From contig NZ_JABAEB010000019.1 in NCBI RefSeq assembly GCF_012584455.1, forward strand, positions 1 through 63,717: a DNA stretch of 63,717 bases, written 5' to 3'. This stretch comes from Shewanella oncorhynchi. GTDB lineage: Bacteria; Pseudomonadota; Gammaproteobacteria; Enterobacterales; Shewanellaceae. A model generated the notes under the pieces. The model was not told where the DNA came from. It worked only from the letters and a program-made list of their open reading frames with translations, and ran no database searches. The position numbers and the translations under genes were made by a program. This document shows, in pieces, positions 44,548 through 54,080 of the stretch. The number at the start of each line of letters is the position of its first letter. Positions within the stretch are counted from its first letter, which is position 1.

Positions 44548-47028
44548 TTATTTGAGTTCTTGTTCAAATAACTTATAGATGCGGCGGTATTCATCTAACC
44601 AGCTAGAAGGTTGACGAAAACCATGGGGCTCGACAGGATAAATCGCCATTTCAAAGGTTGGTTTTTCCAGTTCAATGAGGCGCTGTACCATACGCACACT
44701 GTCTTGGAAGAAAACGTTGTCGTCCATTACGCCACTCATGATAAGCAGTGGTTTAGTTAATCCTTGGGCATGCTCAATAGGAGAGCTGCGCTCATAGGCG
44801 ATAGGATCGACATCAGGCGTATTTAAGATATTAGAGGTATAAGGCGCATTATAATGTGCCCAGTCCGCCACAGGACGCAATGCCGCTCCAGCTTGGAACA
44901 AGTCTGGCGCGGTAAACAAAGACATGAAGGTTAAGAACCCACCGTAAGAGCCACCATAAGTCCCGACACGCTTAGTATCGACATGGGTATGAGTCGCCAT
45001 CCACGTCACGCCATCCTTTAAGTCTTCCACTTCTGGATGACCCATATTGCGATAAATAGCGGTGCGCCAATCTCGGCCGTAACCTTTAGAGCCACGGTAA
45101 TCCATGTCCATCACAACATAACCTTGTTGAGTCAGCAGGTTGTGGAACATAAACTCGCGGAAGTAACCGCTAAAGCCATAGTCAGCATTTTGCAGATAAC
45201 CTGCGCCGTGGTTGAAAATCACCGCAGGGTATTTCTCAGCGCGGGACTTATCATAGCCTTGCGGCAGATAAACTCGAGCGTACACATTGCCAGCACCATG
45301 ATTTGAAGGTACTGCTACCACTTCTGGCGCTTGCCATGGGTAATTTTTGAAGGCATCACTGGTATAAGACGTCAGCTGCTTTAACTCGCCGCCAATGGGT
45401 TGAACATAAAGCTCATTAGGCTGTGTGCGGCGTGAGGCATTGAGTAATAGCTGAGTGCCATCGGGGCTTAAGCTGTAATCTAAGTTTCCATCCCACTGAG
45501 TTAGTTGTTCATTTTTACCTGTGGCAAGATTCACGCAGTGAACATTATAAATACCGGGGTGACTCTGGTTCGCTTTGTAATAGATGTAATTGGCATCCGG
45601 TGACAGCGTAATATCACTCACCACAAACTTGCCTTGGGTTAACGCACGCGGCTTTTCGCCTTGAGCTTTAATATAAAGCTGCGAATAACCGGACTCTTCT
45701 GACAAGTAATACAAGGTATCCGTATCCGGTAACCAACCGAATTGGTTGTAGTCGTAATTCACCCATGCGTCATCATGCAAACGATGTTCGGTAATGAATT
45801 TACCCTTAGCAAGATCGACACTGGCGATCCAGCGATCTTTGTTATCAGTTGCTTCTAGCATCAGGGCTAATTTATTTTCCGACTCATGCCATTGAATCGC
45901 ACTCTGAGTCCAGCCCCAATCCTGCATCAACTGAATTTTACGTGGCGATTTAGTGCTTTGATAAGTTTCGCCTTTCGCTTTAGCATTTTCAGCTTTCACT
46001 TTGGCTAGCACATCTTCATCAAAACCAGTAAGGCCCTCGATTGTGATATCGACTTTTTTATGTTGGTTTAAATCAAGCACCACAAAACGTTGCCCTGGTG
46101 GCGTATCTTCAGCCACGCGCGCGCGCACTGGCACTGGGTCGATATAACCTTCGCTACCTAAGTAATTAGGCATGATGTCGTGTTCGCTGCTACCTGTGTA
46201 ATTTTTATCTGTAAGAGCGACTAAAATATAGCGGCCATCGGGTGATAAACTCAGCTCTGACACCACTTCGCTATCGCCTAAATACCAAGTGCTGGCGGCG
46301 AGCGTTGGATCGTTTTTTTGTAATTCATCTTGGTACTGCGCTTTAGCTTTAGCATTTTCTTGCTGCAGCGCTACATACTGAATCAATCTGTGCTGTTGTT
46401 TCGCAATATAAGACGTCGGCTCTTTTACCGCTTCTGGTGCTTTCGCCATTTTAATTTCAGCAAGTTGCTCGACTAAGCCTGAATCTTGATGAATTTGGAA
46501 AACATTGTCGCCCTGCCAATAGGCAATATCGCCATTATTGAGATAACGCACACCATCGATGGCGGTGCGCTGGCGAGTCAATTGGCTGATCTTACCCGTG
46601 CTTAATTGTTTAACAAAAATGTTGCCTTGATATAGGTAAGCCTTGTGGGACTTAGTGCGATCAAACACACCAAACTGCTGATCTGCGGCATGTAACTTAT
46701 CGAGAGCTAGCTCGACGGCGCGACTGTCATTGATGCCTTGCTGATAATAGCTACGCAGAGGTGAAGCACTCGCTTGGCGGGCAAACAGCACGCTTTGGCT
46801 ATCGTCGCTCCAGTAAGCCTCTTTGGCAAAGATCCCCATCCAATCAGGATTTGCCATAATTTGATTAAGCGTAAGCGCCTGTGAAACTTGTGGCGGTTGG
46901 GCTAAGGGAACTTGGAATGCTGGCGGAGCTATTACGGGAGTTGCAGTTTCAGTCGATGTCGCTGCGCACCCTGCCAATACGGCAACCGCTAACGCACTAA
47001 AACCCAAATTTCGCATTACGCTTCTCAT
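44548..47028 (-). CDS. S9 family dipeptidyl-peptidase-like lipoprotein
   Basis: An 826-residue exported serine peptidase. A lipoprotein signal (LAVAVLAGC lipobox) anchors it in the envelope. A DPP IV-type beta-propeller fills the N-terminal 560 residues, and the C-terminal alpha/beta hydrolase has nucleophile Ser in TYGGSYGGFLT (about 691), Asp in MDDNVFFQD (about 769) and His in EPHGFRQP (about 801). It probably releases di- or tripeptides from proline-containing peptides outside the cytoplasm. AAGGAAGGA lies before the ATG at 47028. It is a single gene. Confidence 0.88.
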   Translation of the reverse strand: MRSVMRNLGFSALAVAVLAGCAATSTETATPVIAPPAFQVPLAQPPQVSQALTLNQIMANPDWMGIFAKEAYWSDDSQSVLFARQASASPLRSYYQQGINDSRAVELALDKLHAADQQFGVFDRTKSHKAYLYQGNIFVKQLSTGKISQLTRQRTAIDGVRYLNNGDIAYWQGDNVFQIHQDSGLVEQLAEIKMAKAPEAVKEPTSYIAKQQHRLIQYVALQQENAKAKAQYQDELQKNDPTLAASTWYLGDSEVVSELSLSPDGRYILVALTDKNYTGSSEHDIMPNYLGSEGYIDPVPVRARVAEDTPPGQRFVVLDLNQHKKVDITIEGLTGFDEDVLAKVKAENAKAKGETYQSTKSPRKIQLMQDWGWTQSAIQWHESENKLALMLEATDNKDRWIASVDLAKGKFITEHRLHDDAWVNYDYNQFGWLPDTDTLYYLSEESGYSQLYIKAQGEKPRALTQGKFVVSDITLSPDANYIYYKANQSHPGIYNVHCVNLATGKNEQLTQWDGNLDYSLSPDGTQLLLNASRRTQPNELYVQPIGGELKQLTSYTSDAFKNYPWQAPEVVAVPSNHGAGNVYARVYLPQGYDKSRAEKYPAVIFNHGAGYLQNADYGFSGYFREFMFHNLLTQQGYVVMDMDYRGSKGYGRDWRTAIYRNMGHPEVEDLKDGVTWMATHTHVDTKRVGTYGGSYGGFLTFMSLFTAPDLFQAGAALRPVADWAHYNAPYTSNILNTPDVDPIAYERSSPIEHAQGLTKPLLIMSGVMDDNVFFQDSVRMVQRLIELEKPTFEMAIYPVEPHGFRQPSSWLDEYRRIYKLFEQELK

Positions 47029-47207
47029 TTATCCTTCCTTTTATTGTTATCGCAATAGCTAAATGACCCAGTCTACTTATCTGCTGGTTTCGCCTATTCG
47101 CGTAGTTTTGCGGCAGTTATAACATAGTTAATCGCTAAACTTGCTTAAAAGAAGGATAAATCTTGTAACAGAAATTGATAGTGTGGAGAGTTTTTAAGGA
47201 GAGGAAA

Positions 47208-47792
47208 TTATACGGACACAGCCGGTTGCGCTAAAAAATTGGCTAACAGTTCGAGACCTTGCTCGGTGAGAATTGATTCGGGATGAAATTGCACCCCATA
47301 AAGCGGTAAGTCTTGATGGCTCATGGCCATGATTTCTCGGCCGTGAATTGCATCGTCAAACCAAGCATCGAGTACAAAACCTTCAGGCACAGCATCAACC
47401 AGTAACGAGTGATAACGTGTCACGGTTAAAGGCTGATTTAATCCCTTAAATAACCGCTGTCCAGTGTGCGTAATTGCACTGACCTTGCCGTGCATCACCC
47501 GTTCGGCACGCACGACATTGGCACCAAAAACCTGCGCCATCGCCTGATGTCCCAAACAGACACCTAAGATCGGCATGCACGTGGCAAAATGCTCAATCGC
47601 CGCAAGGGAAATTCCCGCCTCATTGGGAGTGCAAGGGCCGGGCGAAATCACCAGATGAGTAGGCGCAAGTGCCTCAATGTCGGCTAGGCTAATTTCATCA
47701 TTACGCTTAACCACTATCTCTTGCCCTAGCTGCTGAAAATACTGCACTAAGTTAAAGGTGAAAGAGTCGTAATTATCGATCATTAGCAACAT
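47208..47792 (-). CDS. pabA: aminodeoxychorismate/anthranilate synthase glutaminase PabA
   Basis: A 194-residue class I glutamine amidotransferase. The oxyanion and nucleophile motifs are SPGPCTPNEAG and GVCLGHQAMAQ (Cys), and the base is His in VQFHPESILTEQG. MLLMIDNYDSFTFNLVQYF is the family N-terminus. It supplies ammonia to PabB for folate synthesis. I prefer PabA to TrpG from the isolated position next to the arginine genes (pabA-argD neighbours in related genomes) rather than in a trp operon, but sequence alone leaves both open. It is a single gene. Confidence 0.88.
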   Translation of the reverse strand: MLLMIDNYDSFTFNLVQYFQQLGQEIVVKRNDEISLADIEALAPTHLVISPGPCTPNEAGISLAAIEHFATCMPILGVCLGHQAMAQVFGANVVRAERVMHGKVSAITHTGQRLFKGLNQPLTVTRYHSLLVDAVPEGFVLDAWFDDAIHGREIMAMSHQDLPLYGVQFHPESILTEQGLELLANFLAQPAVSV

Positions 47793-47917
47793 ACAAGATC
47801 CATTGGTCTAAATGGGTAAAGGTAACGCATATCTAACGGATGAATGCGGGCGCAAATGCTATCACACCTTGTACTTAAGGTTTAACCAATTGTGGGGATT
47901 AAGATACAGCGACAAAA

Positions 47918-47939
47918 AAGCCAGTCATTAGACTGGCTT
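47918..47939 (-). terminator. terminator of sspAB
   Basis: AAGCCAGTC (minus strand) pairs perfectly with GACTGGCTT around a 4-base loop and is followed by TTTTTGTC, about 30 bases after the sspB stop. Confidence 0.88.
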
Positions 47940-47971
47940 AATTTTTAAACGACTTGGGCATTTCACCACAG

Positions 47972-48409
47972 TTATTTAACCACAGTTAAATGACTGCGAC
48001 GCTTAGGAGGCTCATCTGTCGGTTCAAACGCTTTATCTGTTGTTTCAACAACAGATAAAGATGAATCGACTTCATCGTCCATCAGGTAAGCATCTTCGAT
48101 ATCGAAGACAGTGCCAGCACCATTTTCACGTGCATAAATAGCGACAATCGACGCCATTGGCAACATCACCTGCTGAGGAACACCACCAAAACGCGCATTG
48201 AACTCCACACACTCATTGCTAATTTGCAAATTGCCCACTGCGCCAGCAGCGATATTCAACACTATCTGGCCATCCTTCACGTATTGCTGCGGTACTTGAG
48301 TGCCTTCAACAAAGGCATCAACCACAACGTGAGGAGTCAATTGGTTGTCCATCAACCAATCATAGTAAGCCCTTAGTAAATAAGGACGATTTGGAGTCAA
48401 AGGTTTCAT
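47972..48409 (-). CDS. sspB: ClpXP adaptor SspB
   Basis: A 145-residue adaptor that brings ssrA-tagged proteins to ClpXP. The N-terminal domain (RPYLLRAYYDWLMDNQLTPH, then VLNIAAGAVGNLQI) is the tag-binding fold. An acidic linker rich in Asp/Glu/Thr leads to the C-terminal RRSHLTVVK, matching the ClpX-binding tail of E. coli SspB (LRVVK). The length is slightly below that of E. coli. Its start overlaps the sspA stop by one base, so they are translationally coupled. Confidence 0.93.
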   Translation of the reverse strand: MKPLTPNRPYLLRAYYDWLMDNQLTPHVVVDAFVEGTQVPQQYVKDGQIVLNIAAGAVGNLQISNECVEFNARFGGVPQQVMLPMASIVAIYARENGAGTVFDIEDAYLMDDEVDSSLSVVETTDKAFEPTDEPPKRRSHLTVVK

Positions 48410-49038
48410 TACATACCCATGCGCATTTCGCGTTCGGCTTCAGTTAAAGAAGCTTTAAACGATTCACGCTCAAAAATACGTGTCATATACGCTTTGATAT
48501 CTTTAGCTACACGGCTATCTAGCTCAATACCTAATACAGGTAAGCGCCACAACAATGGGCCAAGGTAGCAATCCGCTAGACCAAATTCTTCGCTCATGAA
48601 GTAAGGCACTTCACCGAAGATAGGCGCAATTGCGATCAGGCTTTCAGTCAACTCCTTACGAGCCGCTTCAACACGATCACCTTTACGGATACGGTCAACG
48701 AGCGAATACCAGTCAGTATCGATGCGATGCATCATCAAACGGCTTTGGCCGCGAGACACTGGATAAACTGGCATCAAAGGCGGATGAGGAAAACGCTCAT
48801 CCAAATATTCCATGATAATGCGTGATTCGTATAAAACGAGTTCACGGTCTACCAAAGTTGGCACTGAGTTATATGGATTTACTTCGAGCAAATCCTCAGG
48901 CATTTCGTTAGGGTCGACCTGTAAAACATCAACAGTAACCCCTTTCTCAGCTAACACGATACGTACTTGATGGCTATACAGATCATCAGCACCTGAAAAC
49001 AGTGTCATGATAGAGCGTTTGTTGGCAGCAACAGCCAT
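48409..49038 (-). CDS. sspA: stringent starvation protein SspA
   Basis: A 209-residue GST-fold protein that binds RNA polymerase and helps stress gene expression. An N-terminal thioredoxin-like half (MTLFSGADDLYSHQVRIVLAEK) lacks the catalytic Cys or Ser of true transferases. A helical C-terminal half carries the conserved surface PYFMSEEFGLADC. Length is normal. It is located between petC and sspB, in the usual sspA-sspB order, with an upstream petC terminator giving it its own transcript. Confidence 0.93.
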   Translation of the reverse strand: MAVAANKRSIMTLFSGADDLYSHQVRIVLAEKGVTVDVLQVDPNEMPEDLLEVNPYNSVPTLVDRELVLYESRIIMEYLDERFPHPPLMPVYPVSRGQSRLMMHRIDTDWYSLVDRIRKGDRVEAARKELTESLIAIAPIFGEVPYFMSEEFGLADCYLGPLLWRLPVLGIELDSRVAKDIKAYMTRIFERESFKASLTEAEREMRMGM

Positions 49039-49070
49039 TGATACCCTCCAGAATCGAAATAAAACAAAAG

Positions 49071-49095
49071 TAAACGAGGGGCAAAGCCCCCCGTT
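49071..49095 (-). terminator. terminator of petABC
   Basis: AAACGGGGGGC (minus strand) pairs with GCCCCTCGTTT, with one mismatch, around a 3-base loop, followed by T-rich sequence, 40 bases after the petC stop and just before sspA. Confidence 0.8.
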
Positions 49096-49134
49096 TACAC
49101 TATGCGGATATTACATTTTACCCGTTATTGGTGC

Positions 49135-49833
49135 CTAGTGTACATCTTTCCAATACTCTTTCTTCAAGAGGTAGGCCACAATAAAGAATATAAATAGGAA
49201 TCCGAGTACCCACCAGCCCATAGCTTGACGCTCTAGCTTAACAGGTTCAGCCGAATAAACTAAGAAGCCAGTGATATCACGTACTGCTTGGTCGTATTCT
49301 TCCGCATTCAATTTACCGCCAGTCACCACAATAGTGCCATCTTCTTGTTTAACTGGTGTGCCTTGTAACTCTTCGAGTACATGTGGCATACCAACAGATG
49401 GGAATACTGTGTTATTCACACCAAATGGACGACTTGGATCTTTATAGAAGCCTTTCAGATAGGAATAAACCCAATCTTCACCACGCACGCGAGCAACTAA
49501 AGTTAAGTCTGGCGGTGTAGCACCAAACCATTTAGCAGCATCTTTAGGTGGAATAGCGTTTTGCATCAACTCACCAATTTTAGCATCGGTGAACATATAC
49601 TTATTACGCATATCATCCGCAGAGATACCGATATCGGTCGCTACACGTTCATAACGTTGATACTGAGTGCTGTGGCAACCAGAACAGTAATGTTGGAACA
49701 GGTCCACACCACGCTCTAAAGAAGCTTTATCATGCAGATCAACATTGGCATCTTCTAAATGAATTTTATGTCCACTCGCGGCCATAGCCAACGTCGGCAA
49801 CAAGGTAACTAATGCAATCAATAATTTTTTCAT
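49135..49833 (-). CDS. petC: cytochrome c1 of the bc1 complex
   Basis: A 232-residue periplasmic haem subunit with a membrane anchor. The signal peptide is LLIALVTLLPTLAMA. The haem site is CSGCH (about residue 51), with the axial Met probably in SVGMPHVLEEL. The C-terminal helix WWVLGFLFIFFIVAYLLK anchors it. It takes electrons from the Rieske protein and passes them to soluble cytochromes c. It is the last of petABC; its start overlaps the petB stop by one base. Confidence 0.93.
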   Translation of the reverse strand: MKKLLIALVTLLPTLAMAASGHKIHLEDANVDLHDKASLERGVDLFQHYCSGCHSTQYQRYERVATDIGISADDMRNKYMFTDAKIGELMQNAIPPKDAAKWFGATPPDLTLVARVRGEDWVYSYLKGFYKDPSRPFGVNNTVFPSVGMPHVLEELQGTPVKQEDGTIVVTGGKLNAEEYDQAVRDITGFLVYSAEPVKLERQAMGWWVLGFLFIFFIVAYLLKKEYWKDVH

Positions 49834-51047
49834 TAGTGTGTCAACCTCGCTGGAACAGGTTTAGTTTTTTCATTCTTGCTGTATACCCACAGCGCCACAA
49901 AGAAACCAAAGTAAGTGAAAGTAAACACCTGTGCAACTATCGTCAGCGTCGGCGTGGCAGGCACTACCCCCAAATAACCCAATACTATGAAAGATATAGC
50001 AAATTGGGCAATATTCAGCTTATGTAGCGTACTACGGTAGCGAACTGACTTCACTTTACAGCGATCTAACCAAGGCAATACGAACAGTACTGCAATCGAC
50101 AGACCCATCATTATGACGCCACCCAATTTATCAGGCACAGCACGTAAAATGGCGTAAAAAGGAGTAAAGTACCAAACGGGTGCAATGTGTTCAGGAGTCT
50201 TCATCGAGTTAGCCGCTTCAAAGTTTGGCTTTTCAAGGAAGTAACCACCGCCTTCAGGAATAAAGAACAACACATAGCAGAACACGATCAGGAAGCCCGC
50301 GACGCCCATGATGTCTTTTACAGTGTAATATGGGTGGAATGGAATACCGTCAACTGGCCAGCCATTTTCGTCTTTGTTCTTCTTGATTTCGATACCGTCA
50401 GGGTTGTTAGAACCCACTTCATGCAGCGCAATTAAGTGTAAAAACACGAGTACGACTAATACTAGCGGCAGAGCAATAACGTGCAGCGCAAAGAAACGGT
50501 TCAGCGTTGCGCCAGAGATCACGTAGTCACCACGGATCCACAGGGTTAAGTCGTCACCAATAACTGGAATTGCACCGAACAGAGAGATAATTACCTGCGC
50601 GCCCCAATATGACATTTGACCCCATGGCAGCAAATAACCCATAAAGGCTTCGGCCATCAACACGAGGAAAATTAACATACCGAACAGCCACAGTAGTTCT
50701 CTAGGCTTCTGATATGAACCGTAAATTAAACCACGGAACATGTGCAGATAGATCACAACGAAGAAGGCTGATGCACCCGTTGAGTGCATATAACGCAGCA
50801 ACCAACCGTATTCAACATCACGCATTATGTATTCAACAGAGGCAAATGCGCCTTCTGCTGTTGGTACATAGTTCATCGTCAACCAGATACCTGTCAGTAA
50901 TTGGTTAACCAATACCAACATCGCTAGCGAACCGAAAAAATACCAAAAGTTAAAGTTAGTTGGCGTAGCGTACTGGCCCACGTGACGGTTATAAGTCGCC
51001 GTCATTGGGATACGCGCATCAATCCAATTAATTAAATTCTTAACCAT
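49833..51047 (-). CDS. petB: cytochrome b of the bc1 complex
   Basis: The 404-residue quinol-oxidising membrane subunit with about eight helices. Haem-ligand His pairs are in YMHSTGASAFFVVIYLHMF and LHVIALPLVLVVLVFLHLI. The Qo-site motif reads PVWY (HIAPVWYFTPFYAIL) where mitochondrial-type enzymes have PEWY. It is a fused b6/subunit IV-type cytochrome b of normal bacterial length. It overlaps petA and petC by one base each, so the three subunits are translated together. Confidence 0.94.
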   Translation of the reverse strand: MVKNLINWIDARIPMTATYNRHVGQYATPTNFNFWYFFGSLAMLVLVNQLLTGIWLTMNYVPTAEGAFASVEYIMRDVEYGWLLRYMHSTGASAFFVVIYLHMFRGLIYGSYQKPRELLWLFGMLIFLVLMAEAFMGYLLPWGQMSYWGAQVIISLFGAIPVIGDDLTLWIRGDYVISGATLNRFFALHVIALPLVLVVLVFLHLIALHEVGSNNPDGIEIKKNKDENGWPVDGIPFHPYYTVKDIMGVAGFLIVFCYVLFFIPEGGGYFLEKPNFEAANSMKTPEHIAPVWYFTPFYAILRAVPDKLGGVIMMGLSIAVLFVLPWLDRCKVKSVRYRSTLHKLNIAQFAISFIVLGYLGVVPATPTLTIVAQVFTFTYFGFFVALWVYSKNEKTKPVPARLTH

Positions 51048-51637
51048 TACGCCACTCCTTTATCTACACCGATAATCACGGTGCCATCATCAACGTATTG
51101 ATGTGGAGGGATAACTAAGTTCAATGGAGCAGGTACGCCTTGGAAAACGCGACCAGCCATATCGAACTTAGAGCCATGACATGGACAGAAGAAACCAGAA
51201 GTGACACCTTCAACTTGCTCACCAAATGAATCTGGCAAATAAGTAGGTGAACATCCGAGGTGGGTACAAATACCGACAGCAATAAAATACTCTGGCTTGA
51301 TTGAGCGCAAAGGATTTGTTGCATAATCAGGCTGCTGCATCTCAGCAGAAGCAGGATCTCTTAACTTATCATCATGTGTTGGCAGTTCATTGATCACAGC
51401 ATCTGTGCGACGGACAACCCATACAGGTTTTCCACGCCACTCAACACGGATCAGCTGACCTGGCTCTACTTTACTGATATTTACTTCGACCGGTGCACCT
51501 GCAGCTTTCGCTTTGGCACTCGGATTCCATGACTTGATGAAAGGAACCGCTACAGCGACGGCACCAGCACCACCTACTACGGCGGTTGCGGCTGTCAGGA
51601 ATCTGCGACGTCCGGTATCGACTGGCGCATTGCTCAT
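51047..51637 (-). CDS. petA: Rieske iron-sulfur protein of the bc1 complex
   Basis: A 196-residue [2Fe-2S] subunit. A Tat signal with RRRFL (residues 10-14) and one membrane helix (AVVGGAGAVAVAVPFI) precede the soluble domain. Cluster ligands are in CTHLGC and CPCHGS (two Cys, two His). It accepts electrons from quinol at the Qo site. It is the first gene of petABC, so the promoter is expected in the 370 bases upstream. AGATAAGTG-type sequence precedes the ATG. Confidence 0.94.
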   Translation of the reverse strand: MSNAPVDTGRRRFLTAATAVVGGAGAVAVAVPFIKSWNPSAKAKAAGAPVEVNISKVEPGQLIRVEWRGKPVWVVRRTDAVINELPTHDDKLRDPASAEMQQPDYATNPLRSIKPEYFIAVGICTHLGCSPTYLPDSFGEQVEGVTSGFFCPCHGSKFDMAGRVFQGVPAPLNLVIPPHQYVDDGTVIIGVDKGVA

Positions 51638-52007
51638 CCACTTATCTCCCAGAGGGTGTTGGAATTTTTATATTTCAAAGACTTTCAGCCCTTAGTCATC
51701 ACTAGGGTCAAAAATCGAAGTTTGAAGCGGGGCTCATTATAGCTAAAAATTAGAAGCAGATCATAGTGAAAACACGCAAGTAAGTTAGGGAGATTGCGTG
51801 TTTTTTAAAAAAAGCCTAAAAAAGACCCAACTATTAACCCATTTTAATTCATTTGGATCATATTTTAAGCTTCTTGTCTGTGATATCGGCATAAAGCATG
51901 CATCGCTAATATAAATTAGCCCAGACTTTTCAAACTAAGTTAACAATCGCCAGATAAAAAAATAGGCCCTGAGTAACAGGACCTATTAAATCAATACTTT
52001 TAATGCA
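51638..52007. other. petABC upstream region and hflC transcript end
   Basis: About 370 bases between hflC and petA, on the same strand. The hflC-proximal end holds a hairpin terminator (51961-51987), and the petA-proximal part should carry the petABC promoter. No further element was recognised. Confidence 0.5.
51961..51987 (-). terminator. terminator of the hfq-hflXKC block
   Basis: On the minus strand AATAGGTCCTG pairs with CAGGGCCTATT (one G-U wobble) around a 5-base loop and runs into TTTTTTT, about 20 bases after the hflC stop. Confidence 0.9.
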
Positions 52008-52901
52008 TTACTTCTTAGGTGTAGTGCTCTTCATATACTTGAAGAACTCGCTATCAGGCTCTAACACCATAATATCGGACTTGCCTGAGAAGCTGGCTCG
52101 ATAAGCCTCTAAGCTACGAACAAAACCGAAGAACTCAGCATCTTTGTTGTAAGCATCAGAATATATCTTCGCTGCTAACGCATCCCCTTCACCTCGAATG
52201 GTTAAGGCTTTACGTTCAGCTTCGGCAATCTTCACCGTCACATTGGCATCTATCGTTGCACGAATAATTTCAGACTGTTCTTTACCTTGCGCTCTATGCT
52301 CTTTTGCCACAGCTTGACGCTCTGCACGCATACGCTGGTAAATACTGTTACTGACGTTAGCCGGTAGATTGATTTGCTTTACACGCACATCAACAACTTC
52401 AATACCTAGATCTTTTGCACTTTCTGAGGCATTGGATAACGCATCATTTTGCAGTTCATCACGCTTACCAGAAACAATCTCTCTGATAGTGCGACGACCA
52501 AACTCAGTGCGTAAATCGTTGTTGATTTTACGTTGTAATAGCGATTCTGCATTCGACTTAATACCACCGTTTGTAGACAGGTAATATTTTTCGAAATCCA
52601 TAATGCGCCACTTCACATAGGAATCGACCATAAGGTCTTTCTTCTCTGAAGTCACAAAACGATCAGCTGCACCATCGAGTGTTTGAATACGGGCATCGAG
52701 TAATTTTACTTTATCGATCACAGGCACTTTCATGTGCAGGCCTGGGCCGTAGACGCGGGTGACTTGCTTACCGTCAACGTCGTCTTTTAAAATTTCACCG
52801 AAACGCGCCACAATAGCGCGCTCGCCTTCATTCACCACCATTAAAGATGACAAACCAATACCTAAGAGCACGGCGATAAGAATAACGCTTAATCTACCCA
52901 T
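52008..52901 (-). CDS. hflC: FtsH protease modulator HflC
   Basis: A 297-residue SPFH/band-7 protein with one N-terminal membrane helix (LSVILIAVLLGIGLSSLMVV). The SPFH domain (VNEGERAIVARFGEI onward) is followed by a long helical region with KEHRAQGKEQSEIIRATIDA. With HflK it forms the large cage around FtsH and limits its proteolysis. It follows hflK by 3 bases and ends the block, with a terminator after it. Confidence 0.94.
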   Translation of the reverse strand: MGRLSVILIAVLLGIGLSSLMVVNEGERAIVARFGEILKDDVDGKQVTRVYGPGLHMKVPVIDKVKLLDARIQTLDGAADRFVTSEKKDLMVDSYVKWRIMDFEKYYLSTNGGIKSNAESLLQRKINNDLRTEFGRRTIREIVSGKRDELQNDALSNASESAKDLGIEVVDVRVKQINLPANVSNSIYQRMRAERQAVAKEHRAQGKEQSEIIRATIDANVTVKIAEAERKALTIRGEGDALAAKIYSDAYNKDAEFFGFVRSLEAYRASFSGKSDIMVLEPDSEFFKYMKSTTPKK

Positions 52902-52904
52902 GGA

Positions 52905-54044
52905 TTACTCCCTCCCTTGGCGAGTACGATCATCGCGGGATGGACGTCCACTCAAAGGCTCATTCGCGCGAGTCGTTGATACAGATGAAGAATTAACATT
53001 TTGCTGTGGCTTAGCTTCCAGCTCATTTGTCGCAGGCTTCTGCTGAATTAACTTATCTAGCGGTAGGTACATTAAGTTGCCGTTGTTCTTAGCATCAATC
53101 AGCACTTTATTCGTATCTGTCATCACTTGCTGCATTGTATCAAGATACAAACGCTTACGAGTCACTTCAGGCGCAGCTTGATACTCTGGTAATAACAACT
53201 CAAAACGAGCCACTTTACCGCGAGCCTCTAAGACTTCACGCTCTTTATAAGCATTCGCTTGTTGCGCCATACGTTCAACTTCACCACGAGCTTTTGGTTC
53301 AATTTCACGGGCATAAGCTTCAGCTTCACGAATAAAACGTTGTTCATCTTCTTGGGCAGAAATAGCATCATCGAAGGCGTCTTTCACTTCTTCTGGCGGA
53401 CGTGCCGGTAAGAAGTTAACGTCAACAACAGCAAGACCCAATTTGTACGGTTCAAGAATGCGCTCTAACTCTTTCCACGTATCGCGACGAATAGCATCAC
53501 GGCCCGTAGTCAGAATATCATCCATCTTGTTATGTCCAATGACATAACGCAGTGCACTGTCAGTCGCTTCACGCAAACTGGCGTTCGCATCGACGGCACT
53601 AAATAGATATGAGTAAGCATCTAAAATACGATACTGAACATCAAGCTCAACTTTCACGACGTTTTCATCGGATGTCAGCATGCTACCAGACGCAGGAATA
53701 GAGCGAACCGATTGAATGTCGACGGGATAAATTTGGTCGATAAATGTGGCTTTCCAATGAAGTCCAGGGCCAATTTCGCCAGCGTGTTTACCAAATCGCA
53801 GTGCCACACCACGCTCAGCTTCTTTAATTGTATAAAAACCCGAAAGTCCCCAAACAACTACAGCAACAGCAAGAATGATGATTAGGCTAAACGAACTAAA
53901 AGACTGGCCTGAGCCATTTCCTTTGCCGCCAAAGCGCTTTGAAAGATTACGAAAAACCTCGTCAAGGTCCGGTGGTCCTTTGTCGTTACCACCTTTATTT
54001 CCCCAAGGATCATTACCCTTGTTACCGGGCTCGTTCCAAGCCAT
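52905..54044 (-). CDS. hflK: FtsH protease modulator HflK
   Basis: A 379-residue SPFH protein. A Gly/Asn/Asp-rich cytoplasmic N-terminus (MAWNEPGNKGNDPWGNKGG) precedes the membrane helix (SLIIILAVAVVVWGLSGFY), the SPFH domain (IKEAERGVALRFGKH) and a helical tail. A Ser/Arg-rich C-terminal extension ends in RTRQGRE. It is the partner of HflC in the FtsH-modulating complex and lies between hflX and hflC with short spacing, in the usual order. Confidence 0.94.
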   Translation of the reverse strand: MAWNEPGNKGNDPWGNKGGNDKGPPDLDEVFRNLSKRFGGKGNGSGQSFSSFSLIIILAVAVVVWGLSGFYTIKEAERGVALRFGKHAGEIGPGLHWKATFIDQIYPVDIQSVRSIPASGSMLTSDENVVKVELDVQYRILDAYSYLFSAVDANASLREATDSALRYVIGHNKMDDILTTGRDAIRRDTWKELERILEPYKLGLAVVDVNFLPARPPEEVKDAFDDAISAQEDEQRFIREAEAYAREIEPKARGEVERMAQQANAYKEREVLEARGKVARFELLLPEYQAAPEVTRKRLYLDTMQQVMTDTNKVLIDAKNNGNLMYLPLDKLIQQKPATNELEAKPQQNVNSSSVSTTRANEPLSGRPSRDDRTRQGRE

Positions 54045-54080
54045 TTAGCACTCCATAAGTGGATGAAATAAATTAGATTA

